A DNA stretch of 37,432 bases from JBGSUE01 sp041753515 (GTDB lineage: Bacteria > Patescibacteriota > Microgenomatia > UBA10105 > UBA927), in contig JBGSUE010000021.1 in NCBI GenBank assembly GCA_041753515.1, positions 1 through 37,432 of the forward strand, in the 5' to 3' direction. The position numbers and the translations under genes are program-made. Positions within the stretch are counted from its first letter, which is position 1, and every line of letters begins with the position of its first letter. This document shows, piece after piece, positions 1 through 7,037 of this stretch. The notes under the pieces are model-generated. The model was not told where the DNA came from. It saw only the letters and a list, made by a program, of their open reading frames with translations, and searched no databases.

Positions 1-160
1 GAAGATACAATACATCATCATCTCCCCTTTTCCTGTATTGTCGCACATAGCCCCTTTCAAGGTAATACAAACCCTTGGCAACCGAAAGCATACTGCCTTT
101 TGGCAAACGATATTCAGGAAAACGAAATGCAAATGACAGGAGCTGTTTTTCCGCATCCAT
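1..160 (-). CDS. Crp/Fnr-like regulator, N-terminal part (cut by window edge)
   Basis: This is a reading frame that runs off the left edge, so only about 53 N-terminal residues are visible. The translation contains FPEYRLPKGSML followed by GLYYLERGYVRQY, which resembles the first strands of the cyclic-nucleotide-binding (cupin-like) domain of Crp/Fnr regulators, where a 'P-KG-' segment precedes 'YL-KGYVRQY'. The loop between the two parts is shorter than usual. The frame is open back to 211, and the first ATG is at 160. It is divergent from the VKOR gene, with 67 bases between the two starts. The family call rests on similarity of a short segment; a regulator controlling the adjacent redox genes is possible but is inference. 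Confidence 0.5.
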   Translation of the reverse strand, partial: MDAEKQLLSFAFRFPEYRLPKGSMLSVAKGLYYLERGYVRQYRKRGDDDVLYL

Positions 161-190
161 ACGGTACAAGTCTACACTGTATGAACGCTC

Positions 191-220
191 TTGCGCAAGA
201 GAGGTGTATTTTCATACAAT
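191..220 (+). promoter_or_regulatory. Putative promoter of the VKOR-DsbA pair
   Basis: TTGCGC (191-196) is followed after 18 bases by TACAAT (215-220), a good -10 match. The -10 ends 7 bases before the VKOR ATG at 228, so transcription would begin at about the start codon and the mRNA would be leaderless. The -35 is weak (3 of 6), so the call depends mainly on the -10. Confidence 0.4.
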
Positions 221-227
221 ACATCCC

Positions 228-659
228 ATGACCGACACACAAAAAAAATATAACCGCATCGTATTCATCCTCTCTCTCCTGGGAATTCTTATGGCCATAT
301 ACGTCCTGCAGAGCTTCCTGCGCCAATCTTCCATCGTCTGCTTAACCGGCGGCGGATGCGAAGCTGTGCAGAAAAGCAATGTCAGCTACCCTTTCGGCAT
401 CCCGGTGCCGGCGTTTGGACTCGCCGGATATGCCCTGCTTGCCACATTCTCCCTTCTGCGTACGTTTGAAGATAAAAAAGCATACAGTTCAATCATTCTG
501 GGTGTATCAATTTTTGGTATCTGTTTTGTAACATGGTTTACATTTATGGAAATATTTGTTATAAAAGGTATCTGTTCATGGTGTCTTCTGTCAGCTGTAA
601 ATATGTATATTGTATTTGCTCTTACCATGATAGGAAGACGCTTTAAACCATCAGAATGA
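228..659 (+). CDS. VKOR family membrane oxidoreductase
   Basis: A vitamin K epoxide reductase-like integral membrane protein of 143 residues, expected to reoxidise a DsbA-like partner and pass electrons to quinone. It has about four hydrophobic segments. The loop cysteine pair C38 and C44 (CLTGGGC), a conserved-type serine at S53, and the active-site pair C116-S-W-C119 (GICSWC) match the family. The reading frame stays open further upstream (to 75), but the family starts near the first membrane segment and the -10 box at 215-220 fits the ATG at 228. The stop overlaps the start of the following thioredoxin-fold gene (ATGA, 656-659), so the two are translationally coupled and probably act as an oxidising pair, as VKOR and DsbA homologues do in actinobacteria and cyanobacteria. 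Confidence 0.88.
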   Translation: MTDTQKKYNRIVFILSLLGILMAIYVLQSFLRQSSIVCLTGGGCEAVQKSNVSYPFGIPVPAFGLAGYALLATFSLLRTFEDKKAYSSIILGVSIFGICFVTWFTFMEIFVIKGICSWCLLSAVNMYIVFALTMIGRRFKPSE

Positions 660-1270
660 ATTCCGAAACCAAACTGTTTTTAGGCATTTTAGGAGGAACT
701 ATCACACTGATCATCGGTGCGGTTATTTTCTTCTCACGCCCAGTGACGCCACTCACCCGTGAATCACTCATTCCGCCTACACCAAATGCAACCGGATCGG
801 CTGATGCCAAAACATGGCTGGTGGAATTTTCCGACTACCAATGTCCTGCGTGCGGCGATTTCGAGCCTGCAGTTAATGAACTGCGCAACACATATCCCAA
901 TGACCTGTATCTTGTCTACCGTAATTTTCCCCTTTCCCAGCATCCGTTTGCCCAGCCGGCAGCCCAGACGGCAGAAGCTGCGGCATTGCAGGGAAAATTT
1001 TGGGAAATGCACGATCTTCTGTTTGAAAAACAGGATATATTTTCTGACAGTACATGGGAGGAATCGGCAACACAGCTCGGGTTGGATATGGAAAAATTCC
1101 GGACAGACATGAGTTCGGATACGGTCCTCAACCGTATCGCGGCAGACCAAAGCTACGGAGGCTCAATCGGTGTCAATTCCACACCAACGTTTTACCTCAA
1201 CGGCCTGAAAATGAACTTCTCATCTCTGGACGACTTCGTCTCCCAAATAGAAAAGTCCATCGGGAAATAA
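656..1270 (+). CDS. DsbA-like thioredoxin-fold disulfide oxidoreductase
   Basis: A protein of 204 residues with one N-terminal membrane anchor (about residues 7-27) and an extracytoplasmic DsbA/DsbG-type thioredoxin domain. The active site is C63-P-A-C66, preceded by FSDYQ, and the cis-proline loop is STPTFYLNG near the C-terminus, as in the DSBA-like family of anchored bacterial oxidoreductases. It would introduce disulfides into exported proteins and be recycled by the VKOR protein encoded immediately upstream. The start ATG at 656 overlaps the VKOR stop codon. No lipobox cysteine is visible, so anchoring is by the N-terminal helix. Confidence 0.88.
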   Translation: MNSETKLFLGILGGTITLIIGAVIFFSRPVTPLTRESLIPPTPNATGSADAKTWLVEFSDYQCPACGDFEPAVNELRNTYPNDLYLVYRNFPLSQHPFAQPAAQTAEAAALQGKFWEMHDLLFEKQDIFSDSTWEESATQLGLDMEKFRTDMSSDTVLNRIAADQSYGGSIGVNSTPTFYLNGLKMNFSSLDDFVSQIEKSIGK

Positions 1271-1276
1271 ACTTTG

Positions 1277-1285
1277 TGTTATACT
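1277..1285 (+). promoter_or_regulatory. Extended -10 promoter of the stomatin-like gene
   Basis: TGT followed by TATACT (1280-1285) gives an extended -10 of the TGn type. The hexamer ends 8 bases before the ATG at 1294, placing the expected transcription start within a base or two of the initiation codon. This suggests a leaderless transcript; no Shine-Dalgarno sequence is present in the short gap after the DsbA-like gene. Confidence 0.5.
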
Positions 1286-1293
1286 AATATTAT

Positions 1294-2049
1294 ATGGAAA
1301 TTGCACTGATTGCATCATCATTACCCGTCATATTTATTGCCTACGTCATTCTTTCCGGCATCAAGATCATTGACCAGTATGAGCGGGGAATCATTCTGAC
1401 ACTCGGAAAATATTCCTACACTCTCGAACCGGGTCTGAAAATCGTCATTCCGGTCCTCCAGCGCGTCATTAAGGTAGACATCCGTATCCAGACTGCCGAT
1501 ATACCCCAGCAGGAAGTCATCACCAAAGACAATCTGCCTGTTGGCATTAATGCTGTTGTGTATTTCAAAGTAGTACGACCAGCAGATGCAGTTCTCAAAA
1601 TCCAGAACTACAATTATGCAGTGACGCAATATGCCCAAACTGCTCTTCGGGACGTTATCGGAGGAGTTGAACTCGATACACTGCTCTCCGAACGCCAGAA
1701 GCTTGCTGACGACATAAAAGCGTTAGTCGACCAGGAAACCAGTGAATGGGGTATCGATGTCACCGCAATTAAAATTCAGGATATTGAGCTTCCCTCAGAC
1801 ATGAAGCGGGCAATGGCCAAACAGGCAGAAGCCGAAAGAGAAAGAAGGGCTACCATCATTCGTGCAGACGGAGAACTTACTGCTTCACTCAATCTTAAAA
1901 AAGCTATGGATCATCTGTCCCAATCTGGTGCAATATCACTGCGAACTCTTCAAACTATAGAATCTACCACAGCAAATCCAGCCAATACAATGATTTTTGC
2001 TCTTCCTGTAGAAATTCTAGAAGGATTTAAGAAAATTGCCGGCAAATAA
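1294..2049 (+). CDS. Stomatin/slipin-like SPFH domain protein
   Basis: A protein of 251 residues with one N-terminal hydrophobic segment (about residues 3-22) followed by an SPFH/Band 7 domain. Diagnostic stretches include IIDQYERGIILTLGKY, GLKIVIPVL, DIRIQT and the coiled-coil-forming KQAEAERERRATIIRADGE. Slipins form membrane-bound oligomers linked to membrane microdomains and are often regulated by NfeD proteins, but no NfeD gene is seen here. Its promoter lies just after the DsbA-like gene, so it may be transcribed separately or together with that pair. It is convergent with the next gene, and only three bases separate the two stop codons. Confidence 0.9.
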   Translation: MEIALIASSLPVIFIAYVILSGIKIIDQYERGIILTLGKYSYTLEPGLKIVIPVLQRVIKVDIRIQTADIPQQEVITKDNLPVGINAVVYFKVVRPADAVLKIQNYNYAVTQYAQTALRDVIGGVELDTLLSERQKLADDIKALVDQETSEWGIDVTAIKIQDIELPSDMKRAMAKQAEAERERRATIIRADGELTASLNLKKAMDHLSQSGAISLRTLQTIESTTANPANTMIFALPVEILEGFKKIAGK

Positions 2050-2052
2050 TCT

Positions 2053-2727
2053 TTACTTGATCTCCTTTAAAAAAGCTTCAGCTAACTCCGACGACACTGT
2101 GCCGGATTGATAAAATTCCTTCCATACCACAACGATATTTGCACCATTGAATACTGCCCTTTGTACCTCCCGGGGAGTATCCCCGCCTCCGATACCTATG
2201 AGCACATCGCTTGATGCTCTCACTTTATTTATCTGCAGGTATGGAATAGGCTTGAGTGTATTATATGTTGTTTCATCCACTCCTCGATGAAGCAAAACAA
2301 CCGTTGGGGGATGTTTCAGTGTACGTAACACCTTTATCGGCTGATCCACATTCATCATGTCTACGTAACTATCCATACCATATTTTTTGCATGATTCTAT
2401 AAAAGCGTCTATCGTCTCTTTTGGTGCCTGCCCCAAACCAACCACTGCTGAGGCTCCTGCCATTTTCGCGAGCCGCACTTCTGTTTCACCCCGGTCCATA
2501 GTTTTCAGATCTGCCACAATATACGGAGATATTCCCGACTTTATTGTCCGTATGCCCCACCATCCTGCAAGAGACTGTACCGCCTGTAATCCGTATGTTT
2601 TAATAAGGGGTGTTCCTGCCTCTATAATTATGCGCTCGCTCACCGGAAGTGACTGGATTATTGTTTTTGCTTCATCTAGTGTTGAATTCAGGGCTATCTG
2701 AAGATAGTGTATTTTTTTCGATAACAT
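2053..2727 (-). CDS. HUMPS-family enzyme, 3-hexulose-6-phosphate-synthase-like
   Basis: A (beta/alpha)8-barrel protein of 224 residues in the orotidine-5'-phosphate decarboxylase suprafamily. Hallmarks are the first strand YLQIALN, E36-A-G-T-P40, the DxKxxD motif in VADLKTMD (D73, K75, D78), VDMMNV, and a phosphate-binding GIGGGD near the C-terminus. The layout follows 3-hexulose-6-phosphate synthase, which condenses formaldehyde with ribulose-5-phosphate or runs in reverse to make pentose phosphate. The first-strand aspartate usual in HPS (ALD) is asparagine here. No isomerase (PHI) partner is seen nearby. The start at 2727 overlaps the upstream stop (TAATG), which is why it is preferred to the ATG at 2757. 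A true OMP decarboxylase occurs elsewhere in the window, so pyrF is not the likely identity. Confidence 0.7.
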   Translation of the reverse strand: MLSKKIHYLQIALNSTLDEAKTIIQSLPVSERIIIEAGTPLIKTYGLQAVQSLAGWWGIRTIKSGISPYIVADLKTMDRGETEVRLAKMAGASAVVGLGQAPKETIDAFIESCKKYGMDSYVDMMNVDQPIKVLRTLKHPPTVVLLHRGVDETTYNTLKPIPYLQINKVRASSDVLIGIGGGDTPREVQRAVFNGANIVVVWKEFYQSGTVSSELAEAFLKEIK

Positions 2728-3440
2728 TATAGGTACAATGCAACAGTCATATTCCAAAAGAGATGGATCAGAATGGGAGCGACCACCGATCTGGTATTGG
2801 CAAAAATGTAATTATTGATATAACCCAAAAGAAAATTCGTAAGAAAATACAGCGCGAGCACGGAACCGTCAAAATTAAGATTGGTCACCAGTATTGGAAC
2901 ATGCAGAAGTACGAATAATACCGATGCGATCAGTGCTGAATAGACCAAATTCCCGGTCCCTTCAAGTATTCGGTTGAAAATAAATCCGCGGTTGAGTGTT
3001 TCTTCCCAGATGGCCGTAAAAAACGACAGCCCCATCAGCGTCATCATGCCGTACTGACGAAATGCTTCGATTGGCTCAAACGTCAGCGTACCGTTTTTAA
3101 AATAATTGACAGTAAGACCCTCCAGGGCAAACAGAAAACCGAACGCAAGACCGATATAGATACTGGGAAACAGGTTTTTTTTTGTAAACCCGATGCTTTC
3201 CAGCGATCTTTTTTCATATTTCCGGACATAGATAATGACCGGGACAAAAAAAATAAGGGGTTTGAAAAGAAGTTCGTCAGCAGCTTCTGAAAAATGAAAA
3301 AAATACCGGTAGAGGCTCCATGCCAACAGCACCCATGCCCAAAATTGAAATATGCCGTCAATACAAATCCTGGATGATTTCACGTGTGTTGGCATACTAT
3401 TACCATACTCCAGAAAAGGGTCGCCACGCAAGGACATCAT
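2727..3440 (-). CDS. CPBP family intramembrane glutamic endopeptidase
   Basis: A polytopic membrane protein of 237 residues, with the CPBP (CAAX-like, Abi) signatures EETLNR (E146, E147, R151), H180 in LLHVP, and HLFWN (H226, N230). These residues form the glutamate-dependent intramembrane protease site in Rce1-type enzymes. In bacteria such proteins act in prenyl-type processing, bacteriocin self-immunity or unknown roles; the substrate cannot be read from sequence. The start overlaps the stop of the upstream HEPN gene (TAATG at 3442-3438), and its own stop overlaps the start of the next gene in the same way, so it lies within a translationally coupled row. An ATG at 3437 directly follows the one at 3440 and would make almost the same protein. 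Confidence 0.85.
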   Translation of the reverse strand: MMSLRGDPFLEYGNSMPTHVKSSRICIDGIFQFWAWVLLAWSLYRYFFHFSEAADELLFKPLIFFVPVIIYVRKYEKRSLESIGFTKKNLFPSIYIGLAFGFLFALEGLTVNYFKNGTLTFEPIEAFRQYGMMTLMGLSFFTAIWEETLNRGFIFNRILEGTGNLVYSALIASVLFVLLHVPILVTNLNFDGSVLALYFLTNFLLGYINNYIFANTRSVVAPILIHLFWNMTVALYL

Positions 3441-3922
3441 TACCCTTGTGGTTTCATAGTATCAACTGCTTCCTGCATCGTTTCAACGATATTCTGAATT
3501 GTCTTTACGGCATCATCTCTGGACAACAACCGGTAATTATGGGGAAAATAATGAAATACCAGATTCCGTCCTTCTTTCCAAGCGTGCCAGAGTCTGGTTG
3601 CAAGGCCTTTATGATACGTACGCTCAACGTGGGCATAGACACTGCTACCACCCAGCCGCCGCGCAAGATTCGGACTTAATACTTTGCCGATACGGAAGTG
3701 GTCTGAGAAATAATCCTTTTCAGTAATCATTCCGGTATCCAGAAAAAGCTGTTTCAAAAACCCTTCATACATTTTGGCAAATGGAAATACAAGGTAGGAG
3801 TAATCCGTCGGATCTTCATCTTTGTGATGCAGACTATCTTCCACCAAAAACGCACCGTCACCGGCAAGCGTCTGCTGCTGAGGGGATAAATACTGCCAGA
3901 GCGCAGAACCTGGTTGTATCAT
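3440..3922 (-). CDS. HEPN domain protein resembling the RnlA toxin C-terminal domain
   Basis: A soluble protein of 160 residues. It has R119-N120-L-V-F-H124, the R-N-x3-H form of the HEPN ribonuclease signature (R-x4-6-H), and an earlier helix YLVFPFAKMYEGFLKQLFLDTG that resembles the dimerising domain of RnlA/LsoA RNase toxins, where the catalytic HEPN site lies. The other RnlA domains (TBP-like repeats) are missing, and no RnlB antitoxin is adjacent. The start at 3922 overlaps the stop of the upstream membrane gene (ATGA); an earlier ATG at 3970 would force a 52-base overlap. It is downstream-coupled to the CPBP protease. RNase activity is an inference from the motif; a structural HEPN role is possible. 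Confidence 0.6.
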   Translation of the reverse strand: MIQPGSALWQYLSPQQQTLAGDGAFLVEDSLHHKDEDPTDYSYLVFPFAKMYEGFLKQLFLDTGMITEKDYFSDHFRIGKVLSPNLARRLGGSSVYAHVERTYHKGLATRLWHAWKEGRNLVFHYFPHNYRLLSRDDAVKTIQNIVETMQEAVDTMKPQG

Positions 3923-4395
3923 ACGGGGTATCCACGGATAAACAGAACCGTTTCCGCAATAAATAGACAAATAAAAATAGTAAATTCGATCATCTGACGG
4001 TTCATCGGAATTGACCCCCTAAACCATGAATTAAGATTCGATAGCAGACGCAGTTGACCTACCTGCCAGAGAATCAGCGTTACATACATCGAAAGAACCA
4101 GGCCTGATGCAAACATGCTTCCGGAGGAAGAAACGACGAAAAAACTTACAACGACAAACGCATAGCAGAAAAGCTGCGACCGGAATGGGGACGGTCGGAT
4201 ATTCATGAATGCTTCTGTTACATCAATTAAATACACTCCTACAATACCGCCAAGAACAAATACAAGGCTTGAAAACGTCACATACAGCCCCCAGCGTGAG
4301 AATACAAGAAGCGCGAGATACACGAGTGTCACAAGAGGAAAAAACAGCGGTTTCGCCTGAATTTTGGTTAGTATTTCCTTCACACCCGCATCCAT
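3919..4395 (-). CDS. Polytopic membrane protein of unknown function
   Basis: A protein of 158 residues with four to five predicted membrane segments (about residues 16-33, 38-58, 73-90, 95-113 and 138-155) and short basic loops, including a WFRGSIPMNRQ connection. I do not recognise a family. It ends with an ATGA overlap onto the HEPN gene and starts 4 bases from the stop of a small soluble gene, so it is part of the same operon. The tight coupling to a possible RNase and to an intramembrane protease suggests a shared envelope-linked job, which is inference only. Confidence 0.75.
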   Translation of the reverse strand: MDAGVKEILTKIQAKPLFFPLVTLVYLALLVFSRWGLYVTFSSLVFVLGGIVGVYLIDVTEAFMNIRPSPFRSQLFCYAFVVVSFFVVSSSGSMFASGLVLSMYVTLILWQVGQLRLLSNLNSWFRGSIPMNRQMIEFTIFICLFIAETVLFIRGYPV

Positions 4396-4399
4396 AGAT

Positions 4400-4696
4400 T
4401 TAGTATATCACTTTTACATTTTTCCTTTCACCTTTCTCCTCATTTCCATCTTTCAGCTCTTTCATCTTCCACATAAACAATTTTGCGCGGCTGCGGGCAT
4501 TTGCGTCTTTCACAAACGAAAGGGATTTTTCCAGAATTGCGCGGGGAACGGTTTTTGCCAGCCGTATATAGAGGGCTTTATGTGTATAATCTCCAAGAGT
4601 TTCAGCAAGATACATTCCGTATGACTGAAATTCACGGGATATGTATTTATCTTCCACTGGATTGAATTTCTTGAGGATATCACCGATTGTTTGCAT
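4400..4696 (-). CDS. Small charged protein of unknown function
   Basis: A soluble protein of 98 residues rich in lysine, arginine and glutamate, probably all helical, with a central stretch YTHKALYIRLAKTVPRAILEK and a highly charged C-terminus. I do not recognise the family. It starts 8 bases after the pth stop and ends 4 bases before the start of the next membrane gene, which supports it being a real member of the operon. The last 25 residues are low-complexity and are coded by a pyrimidine-rich stretch (plus strand) similar in style to the repeat-derived insertions elsewhere in the window, so the tail may be a late addition. Confidence 0.7.
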   Translation of the reverse strand: MQTIGDILKKFNPVEDKYISREFQSYGMYLAETLGDYTHKALYIRLAKTVPRAILEKSLSFVKDANARSRAKLFMWKMKELKDGNEEKGERKNVKVIY

Positions 4697-4704
4697 GGAG
4701 ATGA

Positions 4705-5295
4705 CTAATTAAACCGGTTCATTGCCTTATCCAGTCCGTCAATGAGTCCGATACGCACAGCTTCTACTCCATTTTTGATAAGATGTTTAAAACTTCCGGC
4801 CTCTCCCCGTCCAAATCGTGACAGGACGTAATCAATAACCATACGGTGTCTGAGCTTTTTATCCGCATTGTAGGTGGTAGACTCCTTTCCTCTCCCGGTT
4901 CCCAATCTGAAGCGGACAAATTTATCCGTTCCCAATGCTTTAATAATTGAATCTACGCCATTATGCCCACCTGCGGCACCTTGTTCTCTGATGCGTATTT
5001 TTCCGATGGGAAGATCTATATCATCATGGATGATCCATACATCAGTATGTACAAGTGTGTAATAATCAACGAGAGACTTAATAGCCTTACCCGATGCATT
5101 CATAAACGTTTGTGGTTTTACGTAAACAATATCACCATTTTTCACTGACAATACCTGGTGCTTTCTGTCTTCATTCCACAAAACTTTCCCCTCAGACATC
5201 TCAGAGGCTAACTTTTCAACAACCATATACCCGATATTATGCCGGGTATTGGCATATTCAGGACCGGGATTCCCGAGTCCGACAACAAGTTTCAT
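4705..5295 (-). CDS. pth: Peptidyl-tRNA hydrolase
   Basis: A protein of 196 residues that frees tRNA from prematurely released peptidyl-tRNA. The N-terminus MKLVVGLGNPGPEYANTRHN carries the family signature with the conserved N10 and catalytic H20; later hallmarks are PQTFMNASGKA, IHDDIDLPIGKIRIR and GGHNGVDSI. The start at 5295 is chosen because the family begins at this methionine; the frame remains open upstream but would overlap the previous gene. A short insertion of about eight residues (TTYNADKK) lies after GTGRGKE compared with typical Pth. It is one base downstream of the DUF4870-like gene stop, in the same operon. Confidence 0.95.
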   Translation of the reverse strand: MKLVVGLGNPGPEYANTRHNIGYMVVEKLASEMSEGKVLWNEDRKHQVLSVKNGDIVYVKPQTFMNASGKAIKSLVDYYTLVHTDVWIIHDDIDLPIGKIRIREQGAAGGHNGVDSIIKALGTDKFVRFRLGTGRGKESTTYNADKKLRHRMVIDYVLSRFGRGEAGSFKHLIKNGVEAVRIGLIDGLDKAMNRFN

Positions 5296-5296
5296 A

Positions 5297-5623
5297 TCAT
5301 TTCTTTTCCAACTGCTTTTTAGCCATCTCTCCAACAAACGGAACCATGTACATTTCACCCTGAAATGCTTTCCACATGCAGACAATCCAGAAAATAAATC
5401 CGACAAGCGACAAAACGAATGCCACGAGTGCTCCTAAAATAGGAATTATCTGGAGTCCGATCTGCAAAACAAACAGCCCACCGAACAGAAGGAGTGACTG
5501 CATCGCATGGAACCGGACAAACTTGCTTTCTTTTTCAATCAATAGAAATATCGCGCCAGTGATAAAAAACAGGAGATACGCCGCAGCTCCCATGATATTT
5601 TCATTTCCTTTATCTGTAGCCAT
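5297..5623 (-). CDS. DUF4870/Tic20-like small membrane protein
   Basis: A protein of 108 residues with three hydrophobic segments (about 10-28, 38-60 and 64-85). The pattern of a first membrane segment, then IEKESKFVRFHAMQSLLLF and a glycine-containing third helix ending in a WKAFQGE turn, fits DUF4870 (Tic20-like) proteins, whose function is unknown in bacteria. It is the first gene of the minus-strand operon that continues through pth to the hexulose-phosphate-synthase-like gene, and a promoter and a weak purine-rich ribosome-binding region are visible directly upstream. Confidence 0.8.
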   Translation of the reverse strand: MATDKGNENIMGAAAYLLFFITGAIFLLIEKESKFVRFHAMQSLLLFGGLFVLQIGLQIIPILGALVAFVLSLVGFIFWIVCMWKAFQGEMYMVPFVGEMAKKQLEKK

Positions 5624-5650
5624 AATTTAATCACCGCCTTTCTGTAATCA

Positions 5651-5680
5651 AACATACCATGCCCAAACGCACCAGGTCAA
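5651..5680 (-). promoter_or_regulatory. Promoter of the DUF4870-pth operon
   Basis: Reading the minus strand, TTGACC (5680-5675) is followed after 18 bases by TATGTT (5656-5651), preceded by TGG (extended -10). Transcription would start at about 5644, giving a leader of about 21 bases with AAAGG and GGTGA before the ATG at 5623. This is one of the few promoters here with room for a ribosome-binding site. Confidence 0.45.
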
Positions 5681-5689
5681 TGACTCATA

Positions 5690-7036
5690 TTAAAACAAAC
5701 CCAATTGTTCCTTTGATTTGTCCACCAGACTCATTTCCCCATCATGCCAGATTTTGACAACGCCGAAAACGCCGTCATAGCCGGGTTCAACGATAATATC
5801 GCCAAGTCTTACTTTCTCCACAGCCTCGGCAACTTTAGGATGGACGTGAGCAATATCTTCGCGGGTTGTTTTGAGAAGCACATCAAATTCACTCCCAAAT
5901 TTCTCAATCAGCTGATCATACACTGCCTGAGATTTTTTGCTGATGACGCTCGAACCGATCGCTTCTGCAACAATTTCAAGAAGCGGCACCAGCATCACAT
6001 ACGGCGGCCTGTCCGGAAATTTTTTGCTATACGTTAGCGCTACCTCTGGTCCACTTTCGATTAACGATGTACGCTCAACGCTTAACGCTAAACTCTCCTC
6101 GCTTCTTCCTGCCAATTGCGCAACGCGCTGGACCACTCCCTGTGTCAATTTCTTACCGCACACAGGGCACGTTGTCCCGTTTTTCTTCGTCTCATCCGGC
6201 CCCCAGCGGATGTTGCATGACCTGTGGCCAGTAAAATGGTATTTTCCTTCCTCGGGATAAAACTCGATTGTATACGCAATTTTGTAACGAGGATCTTCTC
6301 CTTTCAGGGTTTTATAAATCGCATCGTAGGATAATTCCGGAATATCAAAAACCGTTGCTTCCCGTCCGAGCTTGGCGCCGGAATGGGCATCGGAAAAAGA
6401 GACAATACGCCTGGTATCCAATTCTTTAATCTGCCAGTTCATAGCCGGATTACTCGAAAGGCCTGTCTCTACCGCGTACACCCGGTCCGCATACTCCCCG
6501 TATGCTTCCTCTATACTGTCAAACCCGCTCATTGATCCAAATGTAGAGAACCACGGTGTCCAGGCATGAGCCGGAAACACTAACGCATTGGGCTCTACTG
6601 AATAAACTAATTCAGCAACGCGAATAGTTGATAAAGGAATAATCGGCCTACCGTCGGAGAGAAGATTACAGCCTTGTCTGGTCATTTCTTTTCCGATTTT
6701 TCGGGCTGCCTCCAAAGTCGGAACCCAGATCAGCGTATGAACCCGTCTTCCCTTCCCGTTTTGGCTGTAAATAGAGGACACTTCCGTTGCAAGCATAAAC
6801 AGCGGAAAACCTGATTTCTGTCTTCCGTCTTCACTTTTCAGTCTCAATAGTCCGTTTCCTGTTTCTTCCAGATCACGCTCGATTTCGCGCAGCCACATCG
6901 GGTGTGTCCAGTCGCCTGTTGCCACGACCCCTATCCCCTTCCTCCTGGCCCACTCGGCAATATTGGGCAGTGTCATAGCTTTGGAAACGGCTCTGGAAAA
7001 CCGCGAATGGATCTGGAGATCGGCAACAACATGCAT
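5690..7036 (-). CDS. Endonuclease Q-like PHP domain nuclease
   Basis: A protein of 448 residues matching the EndoQ family, known from Thermococcales and some bacteria, which nicks DNA 5' of deaminated bases (uracil, hypoxanthine, xanthine) and abasic sites. The PHP metal site is visible: DLQIH (D6, H10), GDWTHP (H45), FPAHAWTP (H157) and SDAHS (D216, H218). A zinc-binding segment follows (C274, C290-P-V-C293), then a helix-hairpin-like C-terminal part. The last residues are QLGLF, a canonical bacterial sliding-clamp-binding pentapeptide. The start at 7036 lies one base after the upstream stop; an earlier in-frame codon at 7054 would overlap. Two repeat-derived insertions are present at about residues 66-75 and 314-326. 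The repair role is known for the family and inferred here. Confidence 0.85.
   Translation of the reverse strand: MHVVADLQIHSRFSRAVSKAMTLPNIAEWARRKGIGVVATGDWTHPMWLREIERDLEETGNGLLRLKSEDGRQKSGFPLFMLATEVSSIYSQNGKGRRVHTLIWVPTLEAARKIGKEMTRQGCNLLSDGRPIIPLSTIRVAELVYSVEPNALVFPAHAWTPWFSTFGSMSGFDSIEEAYGEYADRVYAVETGLSSNPAMNWQIKELDTRRIVSFSDAHSGAKLGREATVFDIPELSYDAIYKTLKGEDPRYKIAYTIEFYPEEGKYHFTGHRSCNIRWGPDETKKNGTTCPVCGKKLTQGVVQRVAQLAGRSEESLALSVERTSLIESGPEVALTYSKKFPDRPPYVMLVPLLEIVAEAIGSSVISKKSQAVYDQLIEKFGSEFDVLLKTTREDIAHVHPKVAEAVEKVRLGDIIVEPGYDGVFGVVKIWHDGEMSLVDKSKEQLGLF
6069..6092. repeat. Intragenic TTAACGC-type repeat in the EndoQ-like gene
   Basis: The plus strand shows CGCTCAACGCTTAACGCTAA, the same unit as the repeat between murE and murD (12078-12103). 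In the coding frame it gives LALSVER, matching the murD C-terminus LALSVQR. Confidence 0.6.
6813..6841. repeat. Intragenic repeat coding KSEDGRQKS in the EndoQ-like gene
   Basis: A tandem TCTGTCTTCCGTCTTCACTT tract is read in frame as KSEDGRQKS, a hydrophilic insertion between LLRL and the FPLFMLATE strand of the PHP domain. It has the style of the other in-frame repeats but no second copy in this window. Confidence 0.4.
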
Positions 7037-7037
7037 A

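Noticed and set aside
2053..2757. Gene taken as a second pyrF (OMP decarboxylase)
   Set aside because: A complete type 2 PyrF is in the pyr operon (19374-20243), and the motif order here fits 3-hexulose-6-phosphate synthase better.
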